Assembly (NCBI GenBank): GCA_012727965.1 | Contig: JAAYFZ010000172.1 | Coordinates: 1 to 5,040 of the forward strand | Reading direction: 5' to 3' | From: Clostridiaceae bacterium | GTDB lineage: Bacteria > Bacillota > Clostridia > Saccharofermentanales > UBA5734 | Length of the DNA stretch: 5,040 bases | Part shown: piece by piece, positions 1 through 5,040 of the stretch | How the letters are laid out: each line of letters starts with the position of its first letter | Numbering within the stretch: the first letter of the stretch is position 1 | Program-made: the position numbers and the translations under genes | The notes under the pieces: generated by a model | Databases searched by the model: none | The model's input: only the letters and a program-made list of their open reading frames with translations | What the model was told of the DNA's origin: nothing

Positions 1-134
1 CCTGTTTTGCTGCCTGGAATAGCCAGTTTATAGTCTGAACTGATTGATTTTACATTATCTACATAATCTCGTATAACAATTTCAGATGAAGGTATGAGCT
101 TAATGTTTTCATCTATATATTTCGTTAAGTCCAT
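1..134 (-). CDS. Hypothetical protein, N-terminal fragment (cut by window edge)
   Basis: An open frame starts at the ATG whose complement is 132-134 and stays open to position 1, giving 44 complete codons that begin MDLTKYIDENIKLIPSSE. Two in-frame stops (TGA, TAG) lie just upstream of the ATG, so the start cannot be extended. A GAGG sequence sits 4 nt before the ATG and is a plausible, slightly close, ribosome binding site. The visible peptide is polar with alternating charged and hydrophobic residues. It has no signal peptide or membrane segment. I do not recognise a family from so short a fragment. It lies 111 bp downstream of the kinase gene on the same strand with no terminator between, so read-through is possible. 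It also has its own candidate promoter at 170-200. The ORF is likely real; its function is unknown. Confidence 0.6.
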   Translation of the reverse strand, partial: MDLTKYIDENIKLIPSSEIVIRDYVDNVKSISSDYKLAIPGSKT

Positions 135-169
135 ATTGCCTCACTATCTAATACCTGTTTCCGTATTTC

Positions 170-200
170 ATTTTAGCATTATTAGTCAGTCACGCTCCAA
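170..200 (-). promoter_or_regulatory. Candidate extended -10 promoter for the 1-134 gene
   Basis: Read on the minus strand, TGCTAAAAT (complement of 170-178) matches an extended -10 element, TGn followed by TAAAAT. A weak -35-like TTGGAG lies at 195-200 with a long 19-bp spacer. Transcription would start near 163, about 28 nt before the ATG at 134. The match is by eye only, and the poor -35 means the extended -10 carries most of the support. Confidence 0.35.
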
Positions 201-229
201 TTTGAGTTTCATAATGTCTGTGGGTTTAT

Positions 230-241
230 ATCGATATCGAT
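230..241. repeat. Perfect 12-bp palindrome ATCGATATCGAT
   Basis: The sequence is identical to its reverse complement over 12 bp and lies 4 bp past the kinase stop codon, between that gene and the candidate promoter of the next one. It could be a dimeric repressor site. It is AT/CG alternating, has no loop and no U-tract, and so is not a terminator. No second copy was seen in the window. Confidence 0.3.
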
Positions 242-245
242 TGGT

Positions 246-1595
246 TTAGCGAGCGTTCAGTACGACTTGTGTAATGAACTTCCCATTTGTCAGTGAGAAG
301 CCAGCCGTACCGTCATATCGTTCGGCCGTATAGACAATACTTCTCGTACCTGTTCCGCCACCCTGTTTTTGCGTTTTTGGCAGCTCATCTTCAAATGTAA
401 TATCACTTAAACAGGTGTTCTCAACCTGCAACCGCAATCGTCGGTCAAAATATTTAGCAGTTACAATGATTTCCTTTTCTTCATCTGCCGGCATTCGTAG
501 ACATCCTTCAAGCGCGTTCTCCAACGCGTTTCCCAGTACACAGGTCAGATCGATGCTGTCGATTCCTATGCTCTCAGGAATATTCACATTAAACTCTGTT
601 TTTATATTGTCTTGTTCAGCTCGATTGGCATAGAGATTTAGAATGCTGTTTGCAATTGGATTTTTACAAAACAAGCTGGTACTGTGTGTATCCAATGTCG
701 CATCGAAGCTTTCCATATAGCGTAGTAAATGGTCTTTCTCATCGTTTTGCAGCAATCCCATTATTACAGCATTATGGTGGTGCATATCATGTCTCTGCCG
801 TTTTGCAAGAGTTGCTTCTTCCTTCTGCCTGCTCAGCTCTGATTCCCATAGTTTCTCTTGCTGAGTCATTAGTAGTTGCCGTTTTTCAAATGTATATTTC
901 TCGACGAGCGCGCTTGCTTGTATGTGCAGAAGATAATATACCGTCAAGAAAAGCAAGTACACAACAGCGATTATGTATCTGAACCAATGACCGCTATTCC
1001 AGGACCAATATGGCGAAGGATAATAAAGAATCATGATTTGCATAACTAGAAAAAGTAACGGAGCCAATCCTGCAGCTCGCCACTCCTTGTTAAGAGTCTC
1101 CACCAACATTCGAAATCGCGGTCGTACATATTTAAACAATAGCGGCAGGATGATGATATAGATAATAGATCTGATAATTATCCTAGCACCAACAAAAGCA
1201 TTCCCGCTAAAACCATAAGACAAATTATCACTGATATAGCTGATGGATAAATAGATATTGACGAAGGTCAAAAAGCTAAAGAGCGATACAAAAAATCGAT
1301 CTTTTGAACAAATCAGAAACCATACAATTTCAATTGCTAGAATGAAAAGTATCGCACTCCTGCTAACTTGCTCTGACCCTTGAGAATAAAGTGAAAAAGA
1401 AAGAAGGATGATTCCGGTGAGCATAGCGGTAAATCCAATTATGATCCGTCTTCTTACTGGTTCTTTGAATCGCATCAAAGAAGAAGACATCAATGTAAAA
1501 CCTATAACAGATTGCAAGAATGATAAGAATACTAAAACATAGTACAACAAGCTATCTTCCTCCTTGTTCTGTTCTAGACTAGCATATAGCTTCAT
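246..1595 (-). CDS. Sensor histidine kinase, GHKL/HPK10 (AgrC-like) family
   Basis: This is a 449-residue membrane sensor kinase that would autophosphorylate on histidine and pass the phosphate to the LytTR regulator encoded just upstream. The N-terminal half has about seven hydrophobic helices (roughly 16-36, 50-70, 80-96, 102-121, 134-155, 177-192, 206-224), as in AgrC-type peptide sensors. A charged linker, likely coiled coil (about 226-266), leads to the H-box RHDMHHH, with His269 as the probable phosphoacceptor. The position that is often Asn in RHDxxNH is His273 here. The N-box GNALENALEG has Asn356 and Asn360, and the G-box GGGTGTRSI is at 412-420, so the ATPase domain looks intact. 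The ATG at 1595 has no convincing Shine-Dalgarno sequence. I keep it because it retains the first membrane helix; the next Met at residue 36 would remove it. The gene follows the regulator by 53 bp and is probably cotranscribed. The ligand is not identifiable, and no agrB or agrD gene is seen. Confidence 0.93.
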   Translation of the reverse strand: MKLYASLEQNKEEDSLLYYVLVFLSFLQSVIGFTLMSSSLMRFKEPVRRRIIIGFTAMLTGIILLSFSLYSQGSEQVSRSAILFILAIEIVWFLICSKDRFFVSLFSFLTFVNIYLSISYISDNLSYGFSGNAFVGARIIIRSIIYIIILPLLFKYVRPRFRMLVETLNKEWRAAGLAPLLFLVMQIMILYYPSPYWSWNSGHWFRYIIAVVYLLFLTVYYLLHIQASALVEKYTFEKRQLLMTQQEKLWESELSRQKEEATLAKRQRHDMHHHNAVIMGLLQNDEKDHLLRYMESFDATLDTHSTSLFCKNPIANSILNLYANRAEQDNIKTEFNVNIPESIGIDSIDLTCVLGNALENALEGCLRMPADEEKEIIVTAKYFDRRLRLQVENTCLSDITFEDELPKTQKQGGGTGTRSIVYTAERYDGTAGFSLTNGKFITQVVLNAR

Positions 1596-1608
1596 ATTTG
1601 AATTTGTT

Positions 1609-1641
1609 TGGGGTAATTGCTATCTTTTCTGGGGTAATTGC
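1609..1641. repeat. 12-bp direct repeat with 21-bp period (LytTR-operator-like)
   Basis: TGGGGTAATTGC occurs at 1609-1620 and again, identically, at 1630-1641, a 21-bp period. On the minus strand each copy reads GCAATTACCCCA. LytTR-domain regulators such as AgrA and ComE are known to bind two direct repeats about two helical turns apart, with cores like CAGTTA; the CAATTA core here is one base from that. The pair lies in the gap between the regulator stop and the kinase start. The following 9 bases also match partly (16 of 21 overall), so a decayed 21-bp tandem duplication is an alternative. The repeat is seen directly; the operator role is inferred. Confidence 0.55.
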
Positions 1642-1648
1642 CTAGTTT

Positions 1649-2380
1649 TCATTCTTCCGGAGACATTTGGAAACTTAAAAATGCTTCTTTCAACATTTGA
1701 TAGGCCCGGTAAGGATAAGCTAAATGTTCACCTGAATCGAAGATAATCATTTCCTTATTTATTTGTCGAATGTACCTCAGGTTTAAGTTTATGGATGCAC
1801 CACATCTGACAAATGATTTTGCTGGCATTAGTAATTCAAATAGCTCTCCCGCTGTCATCCTCACCTCATATTTTTTATTATTGTTTGTATGAATCATTTG
1901 ATAATTATTTCTACATGTTTCAGTGAAAACAACATCTCTTGCAAAGATTCTCGCAATACCATCTGATGTCTTGAATGTTATCAAGTGACGTCGCTCAATA
2001 ATCATGCGACTAAAAACCTTATCCAGAGCCGAGAAAAAAGCTTTTTCCGTATAAGGTTTTATCAGATATTGGGCTGCATCGACTTCAAAAGCATCAAGCG
2101 CATGATCTCTCGAGCTTGTCATAAATACAATCTCTCCACTATCGCCAAGCTGACGCAGCTGTCGTGCTGCATCTGTGCCAAGCAGTCCAGCCATATAGAC
2201 ATCGAGAAGGAAAAGATCGAAGCCGCCATGCTCCTCAACATAAGACAACAACTCCAAAGGCGCCGCAAAAGTGATAATCGTGATATTGTACTGTGGATGC
2301 TCTTGATTATACTTAACAAGCATGCCCTGAGCGCGCTCTAGCTCTTGTAATTCGTCATCACAAATTGCAATTTTCGTCAT
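1649..2380 (-). CDS. LytTR-family response regulator (AgrA/LytR type)
   Basis: This 243-residue cytoplasmic transcription factor is the partner of the kinase encoded directly downstream. The receiver domain spans about residues 2-125. It has acidic Asp8 and Asp9, the phosphoacceptor Asp60 in FDLFLLDVYM, the switch residues T88-S89, and the conserved Lys108 in IKPY. The LytTR DNA-binding domain spans about 132-238. It contains the signature stretch FVRCGASINLNLRYI at 190-204, close to the family pattern with the catalogued Ser and Asn-Leu residues. The length is typical for LytR/AgrA regulators. The ATG at 2380 is preceded by GGAG (complement of 2388-2391) with a 7-nt gap, which supports this start. 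Extended -10 promoters lie about 60-100 bp upstream. The gene order is regulator then kinase, unlike the agrBDCA order. Its targets are not known; the 21-bp-period repeats at 1609-1641 and 2468-2497 are candidate autoregulatory sites. Confidence 0.95.
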   Translation of the reverse strand: MTKIAICDDELQELERAQGMLVKYNQEHPQYNITIITFAAPLELLSYVEEHGGFDLFLLDVYMAGLLGTDAARQLRQLGDSGEIVFMTSSRDHALDAFEVDAAQYLIKPYTEKAFFSALDKVFSRMIIERRHLITFKTSDGIARIFARDVVFTETCRNNYQMIHTNNNKKYEVRMTAGELFELLMPAKSFVRCGASINLNLRYIRQINKEMIIFDSGEHLAYPYRAYQMLKEAFLSFQMSPEE

Positions 2381-2437
2381 GTGCCATCTCCATTAAATTC
2401 GCTTAGAATCAGCAACAGGCCTGCTCAAATCCACAGC

Positions 2438-2448
2438 ATTCTAGCATA
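2438..2448 (-). promoter_or_regulatory. Extended -10 promoter for the regulator-kinase operon
   Basis: On the minus strand the bases read TATGCTAGAAT. This is one mismatch from the extended -10 consensus TATGnTATAAT, with the -10 hexamer TAGAAT at 2438-2443. No good -35 hexamer is visible 16-18 bp upstream, which is normal for extended -10 or activator-dependent promoters. Transcription would begin near 2431, giving a leader of about 50 nt before the ATG at 2380. Confidence 0.5.
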
Positions 2449-2467
2449 TAAATGATGAGTTTGAGTA

Positions 2468-2497
2468 TCTCTGCAAAGTATAACATATTCTCTGTAA
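2468..2497. repeat. Direct repeat TCTCTG[C/T]AA, 21-bp period, in the regulator promoter region
   Basis: TCTCTGCAA at 2468-2476 and TCTCTGTAA at 2489-2497 match at 8 of 9 positions with a 21-bp period. On the minus strand they read TT[G/A]CAGAGA. They lie upstream of the TAGAAT -10 element and flank the second -10 candidate. The spacing equals that of the longer repeat at 1609-1641, but the unit sequence differs. A short repeat like this can arise by chance, so its role as a LytTR site is tentative. Confidence 0.3.
2477..2485 (-). promoter_or_regulatory. Second extended -10 candidate for the regulator operon
   Basis: On the minus strand TGTTATACT carries the TGn extension and a TATACT -10 hexamer (complement of 2477-2482). 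No clear -35 is seen. It would start transcription near 2470, about 90 nt before the regulator ATG. It sits between the two 21-bp-period repeat units, so a bound regulator could cover it. It may be an alternative to, or used in addition to, the promoter at 2438-2448. Confidence 0.3.
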
Positions 2498-2520
2498 TCA
2501 CCTGGTTCCTAACATGAATA

Positions 2521-2548
2521 ATGGCGGCCTTTTGGCCGTCATTTTTTT
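2521..2548 (+). terminator. Rho-independent terminator, plus strand
   Basis: The stem ATGGCGGCC (2521-2529) pairs with GGCCGTCAT (2534-2542) through nine pairs including one G-T wobble, around a TTTT loop, and is followed by a run of seven T ending at 2548. The minus strand has no U-tract after the stem, so the signal is directional. No recognised plus-strand gene lies before it in the window. It may end an unannotated short transcript, be left from a lost gene, or shield the hydrolase gene from transcription antisense to the regulator operon. Confidence 0.8.
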
Positions 2549-2643
2549 GTGCATGTGATATTTCTGGTTGACGATTATTACAAACCCATCGGAATGGCTA
2601 GTCCATGTAGAAGAAATTTAATTTTCCGACAACAGAAAGTGAA

Positions 2644-2674
2644 TTGACTATAGTATACTTAGTGCGTCGATATA
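2644..2674 (+). promoter_or_regulatory. Candidate promoter and operator for the serine hydrolase gene
   Basis: TTGACT at 2644-2649 is a good -35 hexamer. The downstream -10 is less clear: TCGATA (17-bp spacer) or GATATA at 2669-2674 (19-bp spacer). The spacer contains the 8-bp palindrome AGTATACT (2652-2659). With one extra T on the left it extends to ACTA-t-AGTA/TACT-TAGT, a possible repressor or MerR-like activator site. This is a by-eye assignment. Confidence 0.4.
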
Positions 2675-2708
2675 TGAACCTATAACGCTTTTACAGCGGG
2701 GAGACATC

Positions 2709-3830
2709 ATGAATAAGTTAATGACACAATTTGCAGCAATCATAACTTTGACAGCTCTATTGTTCTCACTCTCCGGATGTTCTAAATCAAAAGATCCCCT
2801 AGATGATCTGGCAAAAGCAAATGAATCGACCTGGATAAGCGAAGATGCTGCCTATACTGACCTAATTGCAGAAATAACTGATTACTGCTCAAGTCATAAT
2901 GTGAAGGGATCATTTATGATCGCAAATGATGAGCAGGTCATATATGCCGCAGGAATGAACTCAAAAGATATAAACGGAGACACAGTAACACCTTATACCA
3001 CGTACAGAATAGCTTCTTTGACCAAACAGTTTACTGCTGCATGTATATTGCAACAAGTGGAAAAAGGGGAACTAAGCCTTGACGACACACTGCAGCCATT
3101 CTTCCCGGACTACCCATATGCAGTAGATATCACCATATATGATCTGCTTCATATGCGATCAGGGATTGCTGACTATGTGAACGAGAGCTCTGTGTTTTTT
3201 GGAAATGCCACCGACGAAGAATTAGATATGATTTTCTCCGATAAAATTACGGAGGAAACTATTCTAGAGTACCTATATGAAGCCGAACTAATCTTCACTC
3301 CTGGAAGTAAAATGCAATATAGCAACACCAACTATTTCCTCCTTGCGCTCATCCTGGAGCAAGTAAGCGGATCTTCATACGATGATTACATGCAGAAGAA
3401 CATCTTCAATGTTTGCGACATGGAGAACACGACCTGTTTAGGCGATGATGATTTGACAAGTATTCCCGATAATGGAATCGATTATACAATGCAGCAAACA
3501 AGTACCATAGGTTCAAAAGGTTCCGGTGATATTAATTCCAGTGTTATTGACATGCTGAAATGGAACAGAGCATTGATGGGTCAAAAACTTTTGAACTCTG
3601 AAATGCTAGAACTGATGTTTGATACCGAAGACTATTATGGTTGTGGCTGGGTACAGCTGCAAGATGATAACTACTATCACACAGGAAGTTCATTAGGCTA
3701 TGAGAGTGTCAATGCTCTATTACGCGGAAATCAGGAGAGCAATCTCTATGTTGTCCTCTTATTTCCAAGCAGGAATAATGAATATAATGTCGATTCGTTA
3801 TTGAAAATATGCATGGATTATTTACAGTAG
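2709..3830 (+). CDS. Serine hydrolase lipoprotein, beta-lactamase/PBP4*-like family
   Basis: This is a 373-residue exported lipoprotein of the class C beta-lactamase and D-alanyl-D-alanine-peptidase fold. The N-terminus has a short charged start, a hydrophobic helix and the lipobox LSGC, so Cys24 should be lipidated and the protein anchored outside the membrane. The catalytic SxxK motif is S103-L-T-K106 in ASLTKQFTAA. The second motif YxN is Y204-S-N206 in QYSNTNYF, and the third is H324-T-G326 (HTG in place of KTG). The family stretch LLHMRSGI is at 147-152 onward, and GDINSSVIDMLKWNRAL near 273-289 is also typical. All catalytic motifs are present, so the enzyme is probably active as a peptidase, esterase or amidase. 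The substrate cannot be read from sequence, and true beta-lactamase activity should not be assumed. GGGGAG at 2698-2703 lies 5 nt before the ATG. The gene diverges from the regulator operon and converges on the next gene. Confidence 0.93.
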   Translation: MNKLMTQFAAIITLTALLFSLSGCSKSKDPLDDLAKANESTWISEDAAYTDLIAEITDYCSSHNVKGSFMIANDEQVIYAAGMNSKDINGDTVTPYTTYRIASLTKQFTAACILQQVEKGELSLDDTLQPFFPDYPYAVDITIYDLLHMRSGIADYVNESSVFFGNATDEELDMIFSDKITEETILEYLYEAELIFTPGSKMQYSNTNYFLLALILEQVSGSSYDDYMQKNIFNVCDMENTTCLGDDDLTSIPDNGIDYTMQQTSTIGSKGSGDINSSVIDMLKWNRALMGQKLLNSEMLELMFDTEDYYGCGWVQLQDDNYYHTGSSLGYESVNALLRGNQESNLYVVLLFPSRNNEYNVDSLLKICMDYLQ

Positions 3831-3862
3831 ATGATCGGTAGTCGAGTCTTTTGCCAGATTAC

Positions 3863-5040
3863 TCACTTACTCTCCTTAAAAGCATATATCACCATAAAAT
3901 GAACCGGCTTGTTAAATGGTGATGTTTGCGAGGTCAGCGCTGAAACCTTCCGCGACCTCTCAGACGGCTCAAAATCATTTCCGCCATACACCCAATATCC
4001 TTGCTGGTATTTTTTCTCATCTTTCATGATTTTTTCCGGCATCTCATTCTGCATAACATAATCAGCCGCGAAATTTACTCCTCCGGTATAAGGGAAAACC
4101 TTCACGCGCTCTTTGTATTCTTCCGGCAATATCCTGTAAGCCTTCTGCAGTCCGTCATCCGTATACCAGTCATTGGCGCAGAATTTAAACCTCTCGATCT
4201 GAGGGTTCTCATCCATAAACTTCATGATCAGGTTTGCCTGCGATACATTCCAATAATCAAACTCATATGACTGTGCCGGATCAGGACCTGCAAGCGAATT
4301 GTAATAGACATGCTGAAATGGGTGACTGATCACAATGGTAAGCAAGCAAATCGCGAGCTGGATACCAATCGCGCCCAAAGGCAGCCACTTCCACTTGCCC
4401 TTCAGAAGATGCATGAAAAATCGCACGGACCCCACTGCTAGAATCAACATCGCTGCATATAAGAAATAGAAATGCCGCCAGCTATTATAAAGAATCGGCC
4501 GCCTGATGATCGCAAACAGAAGGAAAGTCCAGATATAAACCATGCAAAGAACATATATCGATGTACTGATCGAAAAATTCTTCGCCTTGATGTCTTTTGC
4601 CAGTTCAATTATTGAAGTAATATGACCTGTTAGGATAAGAAGAAGCAGCAACAGCGGTGTGGTCACTCCAATCATAACAGGAATATAGAACGATGGAACT
4701 GGGCGATGAATTGTACCCCAAAAATAAACGATCCCCGGCCATGCACTGAAATCTGCAGAACGTGCCAGCGTATAGCCGATAAACCCGAGCGGATCACGCC
4801 AGGCGGCTGGAGATAATAGATAGTAAAACCCGGCAAAAGACACGACCGCGGTCAGTCCAATCAGAAAATTGCGCTTTGACCATTGTTTATTAACAGACAA
4901 TTTGACGATATATAGAATCCCAATCAGCCCGAAGAGAAACACCGAAGAGATGCGCGTATTTGTCGCAACCGCAGCAGTAAGGGCAAATAGAAGCGCGTAG
5001 CCAAACTTATGAGAATTGATCATTTTAATGCCAAACCATA
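3863..5040 (-). CDS. Glycosyltransferase-like multi-spanning membrane protein (GT39/ArnT type), C-terminal part
   Basis: This frame runs from the right edge to the TGA at 3863-3865. The first ATG inside the window (5023) has no Shine-Dalgarno sequence, and the frame is open upstream to 5040 (GLALK before MINSHKFGYA). The true start is therefore probably outside. Numbered from that Met, 386 residues are visible. They contain six or more hydrophobic helices (about 8-40, 53-70, 112-133, 153-173, 184-204, 215-233) and then a soluble C-terminal domain. ATNTRISS at 20-27, the motif HPFQHVYYNSLAG at 234-246 and EFDYWNVS at 254-261 resemble the HPYQ-Y-N and DYWG motifs I associate with ArnT/PMT-like glycosyltransferases of the GT-C fold. 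These use polyprenyl-phosphate sugars at the outer face of the membrane. The acidic motif of the first loop, expected for catalysis, would lie outside the window. The acceptor is unknown. The stop lies 32 bp from the convergent hydrolase gene. Confidence 0.75.
   Translation of the reverse strand, partial: WFGIKMINSHKFGYALLFALTAAVATNTRISSVFLFGLIGILYIVKLSVNKQWSKRNFLIGLTAVVSFAGFYYLLSPAAWRDPLGFIGYTLARSADFSAWPGIVYFWGTIHRPVPSFYIPVMIGVTTPLLLLLLILTGHITSIIELAKDIKAKNFSISTSIYVLCMVYIWTFLLFAIIRRPILYNSWRHFYFLYAAMLILAVGSVRFFMHLLKGKWKWLPLGAIGIQLAICLLTIVISHPFQHVYYNSLAGPDPAQSYEFDYWNVSQANLIMKFMDENPQIERFKFCANDWYTDDGLQKAYRILPEEYKERVKVFPYTGGVNFAADYVMQNEMPEKIMKDEKKYQQGYWVYGGNDFEPSERSRKVSALTSQTSPFNKPVHFMVIYAFKESK

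Larger units (their letters stand above)
2381..2708. other. Divergent intergenic region between the regulator and the serine hydrolase
   Basis: This 328-bp stretch contains no convincing gene. It holds two extended -10 promoter candidates for the regulator (minus strand), a 21-bp-period repeat of TCTCTG[CT]AA, an orphan plus-strand terminator at 2521-2548, and a promoter candidate and ribosome binding site for the hydrolase. A 21-codon plus-strand ORF at 2452-2517 ends 3 bp before the terminator. It has no ribosome binding site and an in-frame stop just before its ATG, so it is not called as a gene. From 2549 to about 2640 I see nothing recognisable. Confidence 0.7.

Noticed and set aside
24..42. 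Inverted repeat CAGTT...AACTG resembling LytTR half-site cores
   Set aside because: LytTR sites are direct repeats, the arms are only 5 bp, and the sequence is inside a coding frame.
415..982. Plus-strand open frames opposite the histidine kinase
   Set aside because: They lie wholly inside a well-supported minus-strand gene with intact motifs and show no recognisable domain; antisense shadows.
1985..2341. Plus-strand and second minus-strand frames over the response regulator
   Set aside because: The regulator frame contains all receiver-domain motifs; the alternative frames have none and no ribosome binding sites.
2452..2517. 21-codon plus-strand ORF as a called peptide gene
   Set aside because: It has no ribosome binding site, an in-frame TAA immediately before the ATG, and no clear promoter; reported only as a finding together with the terminator.
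2499..2552. Minus-strand 18-codon ORF (MHKKMTAKRPPLF...) through the terminator hairpin
   Set aside because: It has no ribosome binding site and its sequence is largely fixed by the hairpin; likely chance.
2709..3830. Calling the hydrolase an antibiotic-resistance class C beta-lactamase
   Set aside because: It is a lipoprotein with an HTG third motif and general family features shared by peptidases and esterases; resistance activity is not supported by sequence alone.
3931..3959. Inverted repeat GAGGTC...GACCTC as a terminator for the hydrolase gene
   Set aside because: The stem is 6 bp with a long loop, there is no U-tract, and it lies inside the convergent coding region.
4001..4270. Plus-strand 89-codon ORF opposite the glycosyltransferase C-terminal domain
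   Set aside because: It lies opposite the family motifs of the minus-strand gene; a shadow frame.

Overview
The window looks like a chromosomal segment of a low-to-moderate GC Firmicute, most likely a clostridial lineage such as a Lachnospiraceae relative. This is inferred from the AT-rich non-coding DNA, the GGAG-type ribosome binding sites, the AgrC/AgrA-like (GHKL kinase plus LytTR regulator) signalling pair and the lipoprotein-type serine hydrolase. The genus cannot be read from the sequence. Nothing here is an RNA gene, CRISPR array, insertion sequence or phage gene.

Layout. Positions 1-134 (minus strand) hold the first 44 codons of an unrecognised gene that runs off the left edge. Positions 246-2380 (minus strand) hold a two-gene signalling operon. 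The LytTR response regulator comes first (2380 to 1649), then a seven-helix GHKL histidine kinase (1595 to 246). The 53-bp gap between them carries a perfect 12-bp direct repeat with a 21-bp period, the geometry of LytTR-type operators. Positions 2381-2708 are a divergent intergenic region. It holds likely extended -10 promoters for the regulator, a second and weaker 21-bp-period repeat, a strong plus-strand intrinsic terminator with no recognisable gene in front of it, and a probable promoter for the next gene. Positions 2709-3830 (plus strand) encode a beta-lactamase-fold serine hydrolase lipoprotein. Positions 3863-5040 (minus strand) encode the C-terminal part of a multi-spanning glycosyltransferase-like (GT39/ArnT-type) membrane protein that runs off the right edge.

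How the parts may work together. The kinase would sense an extracellular cue, often a peptide in this family, and phosphorylate the regulator on Asp60. The regulator would then bind paired direct repeats. No AgrB-like protease or convincing peptide precursor gene is present in the window, so the ligand is unknown. The divergent hydrolase and the glycosyltransferase both act at the cell surface and could be targets, but only proximity supports this. The genes themselves are ordinary family members. The most interesting signals are the two 21-bp-period repeats and the orphan terminator.
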